This document shows positions 15,622 through 24,526 of a stretch of DNA of 40,168 bases, one piece after another (the stretch's first letter is position 1; every line of letters starts with the position of its first letter). The position numbers were made by a program, and so were the translations under genes. The notes beneath the pieces are model-generated. The model was not told the origin of the DNA and did no database searches. It saw only the letters and a program-made list of their open reading frames with translations. The stretch covers positions 1-40,168 of the forward strand of contig JAFRDB010000037.1 of the NCBI GenBank assembly GCA_017404065.1, given 5' to 3'. This DNA comes from Clostridia bacterium (GTDB lineage: Bacteria > Bacillota > Clostridia > UBA1381).

Positions 15622-15645
15622 TTTTGCCGCTCTCCTCTCTTATTA

Positions 15646-17733
15646 TTATCTTATTATCGAATTTAACGCTGCGTCATCCGCTGCCGCTTCATTGCCTTCC
15701 GCCGCAACACTCTCACCATTGCCGAAGAAATACTTATCAAAAACATCCCTTGCCACACGTCCGGCATTCGTGCCGCGCACACCGTGCTCAAGTACGACCG
15801 CTACCGCTATCTGCGGATCCTCAAACGGAGCAAACGCTATAAATATAGCGTTGTTAGCACCCTTGCCAAGCTGCGCCGTACCGGTCTTGCCGCCGACCTG
15901 TATCGGATATCCCTCAAATATCGAACGCGCGCTTCCTTCATCGACAACCTTCTTCATTCCGGCGTGTATCCTCTGCATAATAACCGGATCTACATCAATG
16001 CTGTCAAACACCTTCGGCTCATATTTGACAACAGCAGAACCGTCCACCGATGAGCGTATGCTGTCTATGAGATTTACCTTGTAGCGCGTGCCGCCGTTTG
16101 CTATCGTCGCGCAGTAATTGGCAAGCTGCAGCGGTGTAAACAAGCTGTACGACTGGCCTATCGCCGCCTGCAGCGTATCACCGCCGAACCACTCACGGTC
16201 GATTACATTTGAAACGGCCTTTCGCTTATACTCCGGACTTGCCATGTGTCCCTGCGTTTCCTCTGTCAGCTCTATACCCGTATACTCGCCCAAACCGAAT
16301 TTTGACGCATATTCATCAAGCTTATCTATGCCGAGCCGGTGTCCCAGCTCATAGAAGAACACATTGCATGAGTTTTCTATCGCAAGCGTTACATCCTGCG
16401 GGCCGTGTGTGAGCTTTGACTCGGACCATATCCAGCACGTAGGCTGATAATCCTCGTACTGTCTGTATACACCCGTACATGTTATATGCTCACCCAGCTG
16501 CAGAACACCGCTCTGTATCCCGGCAATTGCCGTAAGCGGCTTAAAGGTCGAGCCGGGGCTGTAAAGGCCGCTCACCGCGCGGTTTATCATCGGATTCCGC
16601 TCGTCCTGTACAAGTGTCTGATAATCCTCATTAAATCTTGTCATATCATAAGTAGGATATGAGCCCATAGCTAACAGATTTCCGTTATTTACATCAATTA
16701 CGGCAGCCGCGCCGGCATCACAGTCATTGCCGATACTCTTAACCGTATCCTCAAGCGATTTTTCTAACGTCTGCTGCAGATCCGCGTCAAGCGTCAGCAT
16801 AAGATAATTACCCGGAACAGGATCCACCTCCGGCGAGATCTCGACCTCCTCGCCATCCACTGTTGCCGTTGTACCGCTCACGCCGTCCTTGCCTCTTAAA
16901 AACGGCTCCGCCCAGCGTTCTAATCCCTGCTTGCCGATCATGTCGTTCATACCGTAGCCATCAGCCGAGTGCTCCTGGTATTCCTCACTTGAGATCTTAC
17001 CTATTCTTCCGAGAATATGTGTCGCCAGCCCCGGATAATTGTATGTGCGTTTATAATTTTCCGATATGGATATACCCGGCAGCTTGTCGCGGAATTCCTT
17101 GATAGCGGTAACGGTCTCAACGTCTACATTTTCCGCTACCGTCACAGGATTTGCGGGCGAAAAGCTCTGCTTCTCCGCCTCATAGCGTATACCTATTATC
17201 CTTCGTGTCTCAAGAGTGTTAATATCCTCCGTAAGTCCGTATATTTCCGCATACTCAGCTATGACCTGATCTGCTGTCATATCATAATTTATATATTTCG
17301 GACAATATCTGTTGTTGTCAAACCAGTCCTTCTTCTCATCATTTACAGTACCATCACCGTTTTTATCCTCAAACAAAAACACGTAGGGGGTCTCCATAGA
17401 TATAGGCATTGAACCATAGCTTATATCCTTCGCCCTGCTCAGGATCGTAACCGTATTTCGTATTATACTGTTGAGCTTACCGTCATCTGACGTGGTATAT
17501 TTCATCGTAACGGAATAACCGGTCTCATTGGTAACGAGCACTCTGCCATAGCGGTCCATTATATCCCCGCGCGGCGCGCGGCTGACAATGTTAGAATCCA
17601 GTCTTGACGACGCGCTTTGCAGATACTTGTCCCCCTCTATTATTTGTAAATTGAAAAGACGCACCGCAATAGCGGCCAGCATCAATGCCATTACGATCCT
17701 CAGTATTAAGAAACGGTATTTCGTCTCACGCAT
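15646..17733 (-). CDS. mrdA: Penicillin-binding protein 2 (elongasome class B transpeptidase)
   Basis: 695 residues. One N-terminal membrane helix (about 7-25), then the dimerisation domain with APRGDIMDRYGRVLV, then the transpeptidase domain. Active-site motifs: S395-T-F-K in SPGSTFKP, S455-C-N and K616-T-G in GGKTGTAQ. It cross-links peptidoglycan during elongation with MreBCD and a SEDS polymerase. The usual partner rodA is not in this cluster. A Ser/Ala-rich tail follows the transpeptidase domain. It starts 16 bases after mreD. Confidence 0.95.
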   Translation of the reverse strand: MRETKYRFLILRIVMALMLAAIAVRLFNLQIIEGDKYLQSASSRLDSNIVSRAPRGDIMDRYGRVLVTNETGYSVTMKYTTSDDGKLNSIIRNTVTILSRAKDISYGSMPISMETPYVFLFEDKNGDGTVNDEKKDWFDNNRYCPKYINYDMTADQVIAEYAEIYGLTEDINTLETRRIIGIRYEAEKQSFSPANPVTVAENVDVETVTAIKEFRDKLPGISISENYKRTYNYPGLATHILGRIGKISSEEYQEHSADGYGMNDMIGKQGLERWAEPFLRGKDGVSGTTATVDGEEVEISPEVDPVPGNYLMLTLDADLQQTLEKSLEDTVKSIGNDCDAGAAAVIDVNNGNLLAMGSYPTYDMTRFNEDYQTLVQDERNPMINRAVSGLYSPGSTFKPLTAIAGIQSGVLQLGEHITCTGVYRQYEDYQPTCWIWSESKLTHGPQDVTLAIENSCNVFFYELGHRLGIDKLDEYASKFGLGEYTGIELTEETQGHMASPEYKRKAVSNVIDREWFGGDTLQAAIGQSYSLFTPLQLANYCATIANGGTRYKVNLIDSIRSSVDGSAVVKYEPKVFDSIDVDPVIMQRIHAGMKKVVDEGSARSIFEGYPIQVGGKTGTAQLGKGANNAIFIAFAPFEDPQIAVAVVLEHGVRGTNAGRVARDVFDKYFFGNGESVAAEGNEAAADDAALNSIIR

Positions 17734-17749
17734 TCTTTATCTACCTCGT

Positions 17750-18247
17750 TTATAAAACTATCAGCTTTTTCTCTGTCTTTTTATACATTGTCTTCATCAC
17801 TATCGGATACAGTACGCACGCTGCCGCGGTAGTGTAAAGCACGAACGGCAGCACGATATGAAGTATCGCGCCCGCATCTATCGTATGATGTGCCGCAAAA
17901 CACTCCACCACAGCGATCGCGGCTGCGGTCAGTGCGGTCACTGCCGAAATTCTTACAGGCGCCGACACAAATCGGAAATATTCCACCGCGACGCGCGCCG
18001 CCGCGCTGCCGATTCCGATAAAGAAGACATCTGCCGCAAACAGGTGTCCCACGCAAGAGCCGGAAAGCAGTGCCGCGCCAAAAAGAACGTATGCCGCCTC
18101 CTTATCATCCTTCGCGCAGAACGCTATGATTATCGAATACCCCGCAAGCAGATTCGGCACGGTTCCGTATACAGCTATGAGACGTCCGAACACCGTCTGG
18201 ATGACAGTGAGCAGGATCAGCCATATTATATGTTTTACTATCCTCAT
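17750..18247 (-). CDS. mreD: Rod shape-determining membrane protein MreD
   Basis: 165 residues, four or five hydrophobic helices and a basic C-terminus (YKKTEKK), as expected for MreD. Sequence similarity in this family is low, so position between mreC and mrdA is the main support. ATG 18247 follows AAAGGGG by 6 bases; the frame continues upstream through repeat R2 copy A to 18337, but that extension lacks a ribosome binding site. Confidence 0.88.
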   Translation of the reverse strand: MRIVKHIIWLILLTVIQTVFGRLIAVYGTVPNLLAGYSIIIAFCAKDDKEAAYVLFGAALLSGSCVGHLFAADVFFIGIGSAAARVAVEYFRFVSAPVRISAVTALTAAAIAVVECFAAHHTIDAGAILHIVLPFVLYTTAAACVLYPIVMKTMYKKTEKKLIVL

Positions 18248-18264
18248 GATGACCCCTTTATTAC

Positions 18265-18355
18265 CTGATGCCGTCAAGTTAAGCAGGCAATACTCGTCAG
18301 CCGCCGCGAGCGGTGTCAGCCGAGCTGCCATAAACATACCTTAACAAGGCAACAT
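18265..18355 (-). repeat. R2 repeat copy A, between mreC and mreD
   Basis: A dyad-symmetric element. One end is CTGATGCCGTCAAGTTAAG, and the other end, in reverse complement, is AATGTTGCCTTGTTAAGG. It contains TAAACATACCTTA (18331-18343), also found in copy B at 24475-24526. An inner palindromic part (CAGCCGCCGCGAGCGGTGTCAG) fills the apex. No T-run. It occupies most of the gap between the two genes. Confidence 0.6.
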
Positions 18356-19167
18356 TACTTTATTACCAATACCTCGCCGAGATTTTCCATATCCGCCGCC
18401 GGTTCAATGACAGCATAGTTGAGCGCGCCGGAATTGTCCGCGGAAATGCTTATAACGCTGCCTACAACTATCCCCGCAGGATACAACCCGCCGGAGCCGG
18501 AGGTCTCGACCATATCGCCGACAATAAGCGTAGTGTTCCTGTCAAGAAACGACAAAGAACACTGTGCATTTGCGGCAAGCTTTATATCGCCTTCAACAAG
18601 ACCGGTTCCGCCCGTCCGCGTTACACGGATACCCACTGCGGAGGAATCGTCCAAAATAGTCTTGACAATGGAATAGTCAATGCCGGCTTCGCTTACCCTT
18701 CCGACAACACCGTCCGCGGTTATAACAACATCGCCCGTCTTTATGCCGCTCGCCGACCCTTTGCTTATCTCTATCTCCTCACACCTGTTGCTGCCGGAAT
18801 ACGATACCACGCGCGCCGCCACCGTATCATAAGTATCCATTGACGTTTGCAGCGCCAGCAGCTCGTTTAGCCGTGCGTTCTCCTCTCTGTATGCGGCAAT
18901 ATCACGATTGGCTCTTTTCAGCTCAAGATTTTCAGCCTCAAGCTTTTCGTTATCCGCCTTATATGCGCGCATCTCAATCATAAAATCTATTCCGCTCTCT
19001 ATATGTCCGACAATATATGAAAAGCCTGCTTTTATAGGTGACAAAACGGAATTTATCACCACTGACATTGGGTTAAAGCCGAGCGCATATTCGGAAACAA
19101 ACCCAAGAACCGCAACAGCGGCAACCGCTGTGATTATTATCTTCCACTTTTTTGTAAGAAAATTCAT
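18355..19167 (-). CDS. mreC: Rod shape-determining protein MreC
   Basis: 270 residues. N-terminal membrane anchor (about 8-28), a coiled coil (about 60-105, including NEKLEAENLELKRANRD), then the twin beta-barrel extracellular domain with VAARVVSYSGSNRCEEIEISKGSASGI and GVVGRVSEAG. It scaffolds PBP2 and MreB. The start ATG directly abuts TAG of a 4-codon frame (MVIN) carried by repeat R1 copy B, and the AAAGGA of the repeat is about 19 bases away from ATG. So initiation may depend on the repeat. Confidence 0.94.
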   Translation of the reverse strand: MNFLTKKWKIIITAVAAVAVLGFVSEYALGFNPMSVVINSVLSPIKAGFSYIVGHIESGIDFMIEMRAYKADNEKLEAENLELKRANRDIAAYREENARLNELLALQTSMDTYDTVAARVVSYSGSNRCEEIEISKGSASGIKTGDVVITADGVVGRVSEAGIDYSIVKTILDDSSAVGIRVTRTGGTGLVEGDIKLAANAQCSLSFLDRNTTLIVGDMVETSGSGGLYPAGIVVGSVISISADNSGALNYAVIEPAADMENLGEVLVIK

Positions 19168-19172
19168 CTAAT

Positions 19173-19309
19173 TTATGACCATTAAATCCTTTCACAAAAC
19201 CGTTTGGGAGAAATGCGCAACGAAGATTGTGCACATGAGCAAACAAGACTATATGCTTATATGCGAGCTTGCGAATGTGTGCAAAATTCAAAGCGCATTT
19301 TTTCCAAAC
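19173..19309 (-). repeat. R1 repeat copy B, between mreB and mreC
   Basis: 137 bp. On the - strand it starts at the mreB stop (TAG-TTTGG) and ends AAAGGATTTAATGGTCATAA before mreC. The arms pair over about 45 bases: GTTTGG..AAATGCGC against GCGCATTTCTCCCAAAC, then TTCGCAAGCTCGCATA against TAGTCTTGTTTGCTCATG. Relative to copy A, two adjacent pairs in the stem changed on both sides while staying paired (G-C to A-T and T-A to C-G). No insert at the apex. Confidence 0.8.
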
Positions 19310-20307
19310 TACCTCTTGCCTATATACTCCCTTATATTATCAAGCGCCTTACCTGTTCCGACAGCGACACAGTCAAGCGGATATTCCGCAACGTGCGCAG
19401 GTATCTTGGTAATATCGGTTATGAGCCTGTCCAGTCCCTTTATAAGCGCGCCGCCGCCTGTGAGCACTATGCCGCGCTCCATTACATCCGCAGCAAGCTC
19501 CGGCGGAGTATGCTCAAGCGTTGTCTTTATCGACTCTATCATCTCATTGATATTTTCCTGTATCGCCTCGCGTATCTGCGCCTCATGGACCTGAACCGTC
19601 TTCGGCAGTCCGGTAGACATATCCCTGCCGCGAACATCGAACACGCCTTCCTCGTTATCCTCAAACGCCGAACCAATCGCAAGCTTGATCTCCTCAGCCA
19701 TCTTGTCGCCCACGTTTATCCCGATATTCTTTTTGAGATAGCTTACAATAGCGCTGTCAAGCGCATCTCCGGCTATTCGTATCGATCTTGACGACACTAT
19801 TCCTCCGAGCGAGATCACAGCAACCTCGGTCGTGCCGCCGCCTATATCGACAACCATGCTTCCGGTAGCTTTGTTTACCGGCAGTCCGGCACCCATTGCC
19901 GCCGCCATCGGCTCCTCTATAAGGCCGACCTCCTTGGCTCCTGCCTGTATTACCGCATCCTCAACAGCATTACGCTCTACCTCGGTTATTCCCGATGGTA
20001 TGCATACGATCATTCTGGGTTTGAGAACGCTTGTGACCTGCGCTTTTTTTATGAACTGCCTTATCATCGACTGCGTTATGTCAAAATCAGCAATAACGCC
20101 GTCCTTCATCGGCCGTACCGCTATTATATTCTCCGGTGTTCTGCCTATCATCTTGTTCGCGTCCTCGCCAACAGCGACAACCTTGCCTGTATATCGATCT
20201 ATAGCGACAACCGACGGTTCACGCAGAACAATGCCTCTTCCCTTAACATATATTATGGTATTAGCCGTGCCGAGATCAATCGCCACGTCCTTAGATAAAA
20301 ATCCCAT
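19309..20307 (-). CDS. mreB: Rod shape-determining actin homologue MreB
   Basis: 332 residues, full length. Actin-fold nucleotide motifs: phosphate-1 IDLGTANTIIYVKG, connect-1, phosphate-2 VVDIGGGTTEVAVISLGG and the adenosine motif IVLTGGGALIKGLD. MreB filaments orient cell-wall synthesis for rod shape. GGAGG lies upstream of the start. It is 34 bases downstream of maf, and its stop codon is the first part of repeat R1 copy B. Whether it is MreB or the MreBH/Mbl paralogue cannot be decided here; operon position favours MreB. Confidence 0.96.
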   Translation of the reverse strand: MGFLSKDVAIDLGTANTIIYVKGRGIVLREPSVVAIDRYTGKVVAVGEDANKMIGRTPENIIAVRPMKDGVIADFDITQSMIRQFIKKAQVTSVLKPRMIVCIPSGITEVERNAVEDAVIQAGAKEVGLIEEPMAAAMGAGLPVNKATGSMVVDIGGGTTEVAVISLGGIVSSRSIRIAGDALDSAIVSYLKKNIGINVGDKMAEEIKLAIGSAFEDNEEGVFDVRGRDMSTGLPKTVQVHEAQIREAIQENINEMIESIKTTLEHTPPELAADVMERGIVLTGGGALIKGLDRLITDITKIPAHVAEYPLDCVAVGTGKALDNIREYIGKR

Positions 20308-20341
20308 TTCTCTTATCCTCCGGTTTATTATTTGTTTATAT

Positions 20342-20932
20342 CTACATCAGATCAAAATCAAATTCTTCTTCAAGCACGCCCGCAAGCTCACTCACCGGCA
20401 AACCGACCACATTGAAGTAGTCCCCGTTTATGCCGCTCACAAACATTGAGCCAAGCCCCTGTATGCCGTATGCACCCGCCTTGTCCATAGGCTCGCCCGT
20501 TTCTATATATTTTTCTATCTTCTCATCGGCAAGCTCTCTGAACCGCACCTCCGTACACACATCCTTGCATACCATTTTGCCGTCAGACAGCCTTATTACG
20601 CAAAAGCCGGTAAACACCTTGTGCATTCTGCCGGACAGCATTTTAAGCATATCAAAGGCTTCCTTCTTATCCTTTGGCTTACCAAGCACCTTATCATCAC
20701 ACACAACTATAGTATCCGCTGATATGATTATTTTGTCCTTTCGCTTTTTGATCTTCTTCGCAGACGCTGCCGCCTTCAGAAACGCAAGCTCCTGTACATA
20801 TATCCCCGGCGGCACCTGCTTATCCGCGGCGGACTCATCAGCGTCCGATACCACAACGGAAAAATCAAGCCCCATTGTTTTCATCAGCTCCCGCCGCCTT
20901 GGAGAGGCGGAAGCAAGAATTATCTCCGACAT
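20342..20932 (-). CDS. maf: Maf family nucleotide pyrophosphatase
   Basis: 196 residues. N-terminal signature ILASASPRRRELMK, then SADTIVV and the GKPKDKKEAFDML segment, then GAYGIQGLG. Maf proteins hydrolyse dTTP, UTP and modified nucleotides, and are linked to division arrest. Its ATG follows the U32 gene stop with no gap; the ribosome binding site AGGAG sits in the last U32 codons. It precedes mreB, a common order. Confidence 0.94.
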   Translation of the reverse strand: MSEIILASASPRRRELMKTMGLDFSVVVSDADESAADKQVPPGIYVQELAFLKAAASAKKIKKRKDKIIISADTIVVCDDKVLGKPKDKKEAFDMLKMLSGRMHKVFTGFCVIRLSDGKMVCKDVCTEVRFRELADEKIEKYIETGEPMDKAGAYGIQGLGSMFVSGINGDYFNVVGLPVSELAGVLEEEFDFDLM

Positions 20933-23011
20933 TTATATAACTCCTCTTTTTAAGTGACCGCGCGTAAACGTATTCACTTCTGGCGCATTTATCTTTTTCC
21001 CTAAAAGCGCATCTTTATATTCTTTTATTATTCTACCGCATCGGTCGGGCGTTTCATCGGTAAAAACAAGTCTTATACCGTTTACGCCTGTTTGCCGTAT
21101 AACATCCATAATATCCGCCGTATATATAGGCTTTGAATTCAGCAGCAGCGACCGGCACGTCCCGTCCCTGTACATGCTGCAAATTAAAGGAAATTCTATT
21201 CCTTTCCTGTCCCTTAGCGAATATTCTCGTCTGCCGTTCTGGCATCCTCCGAGCGCCTTTATCGGGCAGTTTCGCATAAGCATAAGCGGCAGCCGTCCGT
21301 ATCCTATTATCTCCGTTTCCGTCGTCGCATTCCGGATGACCGCGGCGATCTCACTGATATTGAGCTCGGGCGAGAGCGTGATACATTTAAGCTCCGACAG
21401 CGCCCTTAGCGTCAGCGAATTATATACATTCAGCCTGAAATCACCGTATCTTGCCATTTTGCCGTAGAACCGCACAGCCGCCGTGGACGATACCGATACC
21501 GATTTTGTTGTAATGCTTTCCGGCATAAATATGTCCGACGTTTTTGTTACAAGCTCTATGCCCTCCGGTACACCGTAAAGCTCTGCCGCAACAGGCGCGC
21601 TGACATATAATCTTCGTATATTGCCCGCGCTTAATATCGCTCGCGCCTGATCTGCCGTTTCCGCTTCGGCTGTAAGATACATCTCCGATATATCGGTTCT
21701 TTTTTCTCGCGGTATCGGGATATCCGTCGCAGCTTTTCTGTCCCTCTTTGCAAGCGTATCCTCAAGCACACGGCACATGCGCCTGCGAACAGCGTTTATT
21801 TCCTTTACCGGCACGGTTATGCCGTCCTCTGTTTCGGTGTTTATATCCGCCGCGTAAAACGGAGTTGCGCCAAGCTTTGAAAGCTGCTCTCTCAGGCGCT
21901 CGCCTGTCAGCGGCTTATTTTTTGCCGCCTCCGCTTTTATGTCCCCCAACACCGACACGCAGCTTCCGTCATTATCGTATGCAGTAACTCTTAAAATATC
22001 CTCAGCCGCAAGAGAAGCAAAAATATTTATCGGTATCCTGCGCGTGAACCCGCCGCAGGCGCGTTTTTTTGCCTCCTCCGTAAAATCACTGCCGGAATTA
22101 TTCGCCGGATTATCATGCGCCATCATGGCTCGTCCGAGCCTGCCGGTCAAATACCCGTCTGTAAACCCGGAGCGCGAGAATGCCGCGGCAAGCTCTCTTC
22201 TGTCTCCGACGCTTACCTTGTCCGGTTTGTCAAGATATTTTCTGTATATCCCCGTTACCGCGCTGACATATTCCGCGCTTTTGAGCCGACCTTCTATCTT
22301 CAGTGACGCTACTCCGATCCGGCGTAGCTCCTTCAAATGGTCTATAAGCGCCATATCCTTCGGACTCAATGCGTATGCCGATACCTCTCTGTTTCCGTTT
22401 CTTATAAGCTCGTAGCTCAGTCTGCACGGCTGTGCACACCGCCCTCTGTTGCCGCTTCTGCCCCCCAGAACGCTTGACATAAGACATTGCCCCGAATAGC
22501 ACATACATATAGCGCCATGTATAAACACCTCAAGCTCAATATCAATGCCCTTTGCTATCTCCTCTATCTCGCTCAAGCTCAGTTCACGCGCCAGAACCAC
22601 ACGTGAAAACCCATGCTCCTTTAAATATCTTGCTCCCTCAAGCGATGTAACAGTCATCTGCGTACTCGCATGGAGCTCTATATCCGAAAGCATTCGCCTG
22701 AGATGCGCGGCAAGCCCGATGTCCTGAATAATGATCGCGTCAACTCCGCATTCATAAACGCGCCTTGCGGCGGCAATTGCCGCTTCCAGCTCCGTTTCCT
22801 TAATTAGCGTATTCAGCGCACAGTGTACTTTAACGCCATATACATGGCAGTATCGGACCGCCTCGGCAAGCTCTTCATAATCGAAGTTTCCTGCTCCGGC
22901 GCGCGCGGAAAACTCTGACGCACCCAGATATACAGCGTCCGCGCCTGACTGCACCGCGGCTTTAAGCTCACGCATACCGCCGGCAGGCGCGAGCAGCTCC
23001 ATTCTTCTCAT
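20933..23011 (-). CDS. U32-family protein, RlhA-like RNA hydroxylation factor
   Basis: 692 residues. Residues about 1-270 form the U32 domain: LLAPAGGMRELKAAVQSGADAVYLG near the start, the signature FIHGAICMCYSGQCLMSS followed by GNRGRCAQPCRLSY, and SLKIEGRLKSAEYV. A middle DUF3656-like region and a C-terminal U32-like half with more Cys follow. Length and order match E. coli RlhA (YdcP) better than TrhP. RlhA and TrhP hydroxylate 23S rRNA and tRNA, using Fe-S clusters and prephenate; members were earlier called collagenases. Which RNA is modified here is unknown. Overlaps the zapA stop as TAATG. Confidence 0.85.
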   Translation of the reverse strand: MRRMELLAPAGGMRELKAAVQSGADAVYLGASEFSARAGAGNFDYEELAEAVRYCHVYGVKVHCALNTLIKETELEAAIAAARRVYECGVDAIIIQDIGLAAHLRRMLSDIELHASTQMTVTSLEGARYLKEHGFSRVVLARELSLSEIEEIAKGIDIELEVFIHGAICMCYSGQCLMSSVLGGRSGNRGRCAQPCRLSYELIRNGNREVSAYALSPKDMALIDHLKELRRIGVASLKIEGRLKSAEYVSAVTGIYRKYLDKPDKVSVGDRRELAAAFSRSGFTDGYLTGRLGRAMMAHDNPANNSGSDFTEEAKKRACGGFTRRIPINIFASLAAEDILRVTAYDNDGSCVSVLGDIKAEAAKNKPLTGERLREQLSKLGATPFYAADINTETEDGITVPVKEINAVRRRMCRVLEDTLAKRDRKAATDIPIPREKRTDISEMYLTAEAETADQARAILSAGNIRRLYVSAPVAAELYGVPEGIELVTKTSDIFMPESITTKSVSVSSTAAVRFYGKMARYGDFRLNVYNSLTLRALSELKCITLSPELNISEIAAVIRNATTETEIIGYGRLPLMLMRNCPIKALGGCQNGRREYSLRDRKGIEFPLICSMYRDGTCRSLLLNSKPIYTADIMDVIRQTGVNGIRLVFTDETPDRCGRIIKEYKDALLGKKINAPEVNTFTRGHLKRGVI

Positions 23012-23490
23012 TACTTGGAGTCGAGCATATCGAGAAGCTCTCTTTCACGTATTGCAAAATCGCTTCTCTGCTTTTTCATCTGGTTTTCCTTTAACGTTAT
23101 CTGCCCTTCAAGAAACTTTACCTTTTCCTCTGTCTCCTCAAGAACCTTTTGGGTGACATTCAGCTCTTCCGCTACCTCCGCACCGGAATCACGCGCCTTC
23201 GCCTCGGAACGTTTTATGTCCCTCATCTCTTCCTCAAGCTCGTTTATCCTCGTCATAAGCTCTGATGTTTTGACGCTTTCTTCGCTGCTGTTGAGCAGCT
23301 TGAAGTATTCGTCACAAATATTAAGCGCGGCAAGCACGATCGGTCTTTCGCCCATAACGTGGCTGCCCTCGCGAAGAACTGTGTTTACCTTGTCGTTGAC
23401 ATATTCGCAGAGGCTCTTGATATAGCTCTCCTCCTCATCCGCAACAACAGTGTACACCCTGGAGTTTATCGTAATATTGACCTTGTTCAT
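23011..23490 (-). CDS. zapA: Cell division protein ZapA
   Basis: 159 residues. The N-terminal about 85 residues are the ZapA globular domain (VNITINSRVYTVVADEEESYIKS, then VLAALNICDEYFKL). The rest is a long coiled coil of Glu/Lys heptads, longer than in proteobacterial ZapA (about 110 residues). ZapA bundles FtsZ protofilaments at midcell. TAATG overlaps on both sides tie it to the GerMN gene and the U32 gene. Confidence 0.9.
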   Translation of the reverse strand: MNKVNITINSRVYTVVADEEESYIKSLCEYVNDKVNTVLREGSHVMGERPIVLAALNICDEYFKLLNSSEESVKTSELMTRINELEEEMRDIKRSEAKARDSGAEVAEELNVTQKVLEETEEKVKFLEGQITLKENQMKKQRSDFAIRERELLDMLDSK

Positions 23491-24449
23491 TATTCTTCTC
23501 CTATTTCACTAATCATAGTCGTATCTCTTGATATGCAATCCTTTATCTCCACCGTGCCGAAGTGTTCTACTCTCTTTCCGTCCATATAGAACTGAACGCG
23601 ATTTATAGACTCCAGCTCCGTCAGTGAGTTAACGATCGAATATATTACAAGCCTGTCATGTTCGGGAGTACCGGTATTTTCACTCAGAAAGCCGGACTTA
23701 AAATTCAGATAACATATATTATCCTCAATATCCACCGACATCAACACCGTTTTAGGCGAGATCAGCGACTGATGATGCGCCTTATCTCTTGTTCCCTTTA
23801 TCAGCTCATTAATTATATACTGCTCGGTAGGCTGCTGATCTGTTATCTTTATAGTCCTGCCCTCGCGGACAAGTCCGCTCTCATCCTTCGCCGCAAAATA
23901 CAGCACAATATTGCGCATTTCACTGGAATACTCCTCGCCTTCAAGATTTATATCCGATGCGGAAATATCCCCCAGCGCATTCCCGTCGCGATCAGTTACG
24001 GGTGAACCGTTTACCGTTACATATACAGTTGACGCAAGCCCCGTAGAGCACAGCGTCTTTACAACAGCATAGGTGTCAAGCACGTTCCTCGCCGCGTCAT
24101 CGGTTATAAACTTGTCCGTAAAATCAACTATTATCTTCCCGCCATCGTAAAGCTCTATATTGTTCACCGCGGTCCCGCGCGGTATCACCCTGCCGCGGTT
24201 CGCATCTAATGATGATCTTGAAAGCTGACGTATCGTGTTTGACAGCAGCTCTGTGTCATGTCTGTATTTTATTACGGTCTGCTCGGCAACAATGCCGGTG
24301 CCGGCAGCATTGACAAAGTACATATCCACATCCGCCCTTGCCTTTGACCTGTCATCTTTTATATACAGCGCGATCCCCGTTATGAACGCGGCGAGCAGCA
24401 ACACGAACACCGATGTAGTGATGACTTTTTTTTTCATATCCTTTCTCAT
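23490..24449 (-). CDS. Membrane-anchored protein with two GerMN domains
   Basis: 319 residues from ATG 24449 (a GTG at 24455, only 4 bases from AGGAGG, is an alternative). An N-terminal anchor (about 7-27) is followed by two GerMN domains, about 55-165 and 210-310, each with a strand-rich core around VDFTDKFITDD and CYLNFKSGFLSE. GerMN domains are named after the Bacillus spore germination lipoprotein GerM, which works at the sporulation channel, but they also occur in other envelope proteins. Sporulation cannot be inferred from this gene alone. It follows the sensor kinase, which may control it. Confidence 0.8.
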   Translation of the reverse strand: MRKDMKKKVITTSVFVLLLAAFITGIALYIKDDRSKARADVDMYFVNAAGTGIVAEQTVIKYRHDTELLSNTIRQLSRSSLDANRGRVIPRGTAVNNIELYDGGKIIVDFTDKFITDDAARNVLDTYAVVKTLCSTGLASTVYVTVNGSPVTDRDGNALGDISASDINLEGEEYSSEMRNIVLYFAAKDESGLVREGRTIKITDQQPTEQYIINELIKGTRDKAHHQSLISPKTVLMSVDIEDNICYLNFKSGFLSENTGTPEHDRLVIYSIVNSLTELESINRVQFYMDGKRVEHFGTVEIKDCISRDTTMISEIGEE

Positions 24450-24474
24450 CGTCACGCGTCCTCCTGCATATTCT

Positions 24475-24526
24475 CTGATGTTGTCAAGCTAAGGTATGTT
24501 TACAGCCACTCACTTAGCCTGACGAC
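24475..24526 (-). repeat. R2 repeat copy B, at the end of the histidine kinase gene
   Basis: A compact hairpin: ATGTTGTCAAGCTAAG (from about 24478) matches the reverse complement of CTTAGCCTGACGACAT (from about 24513) at 14 of 16 positions. The loop carries the GGTATGTTTA box shared with copy A. On the - strand the upstream arm encodes the last residues MSSG and the stop of the kinase. Confidence 0.6.
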
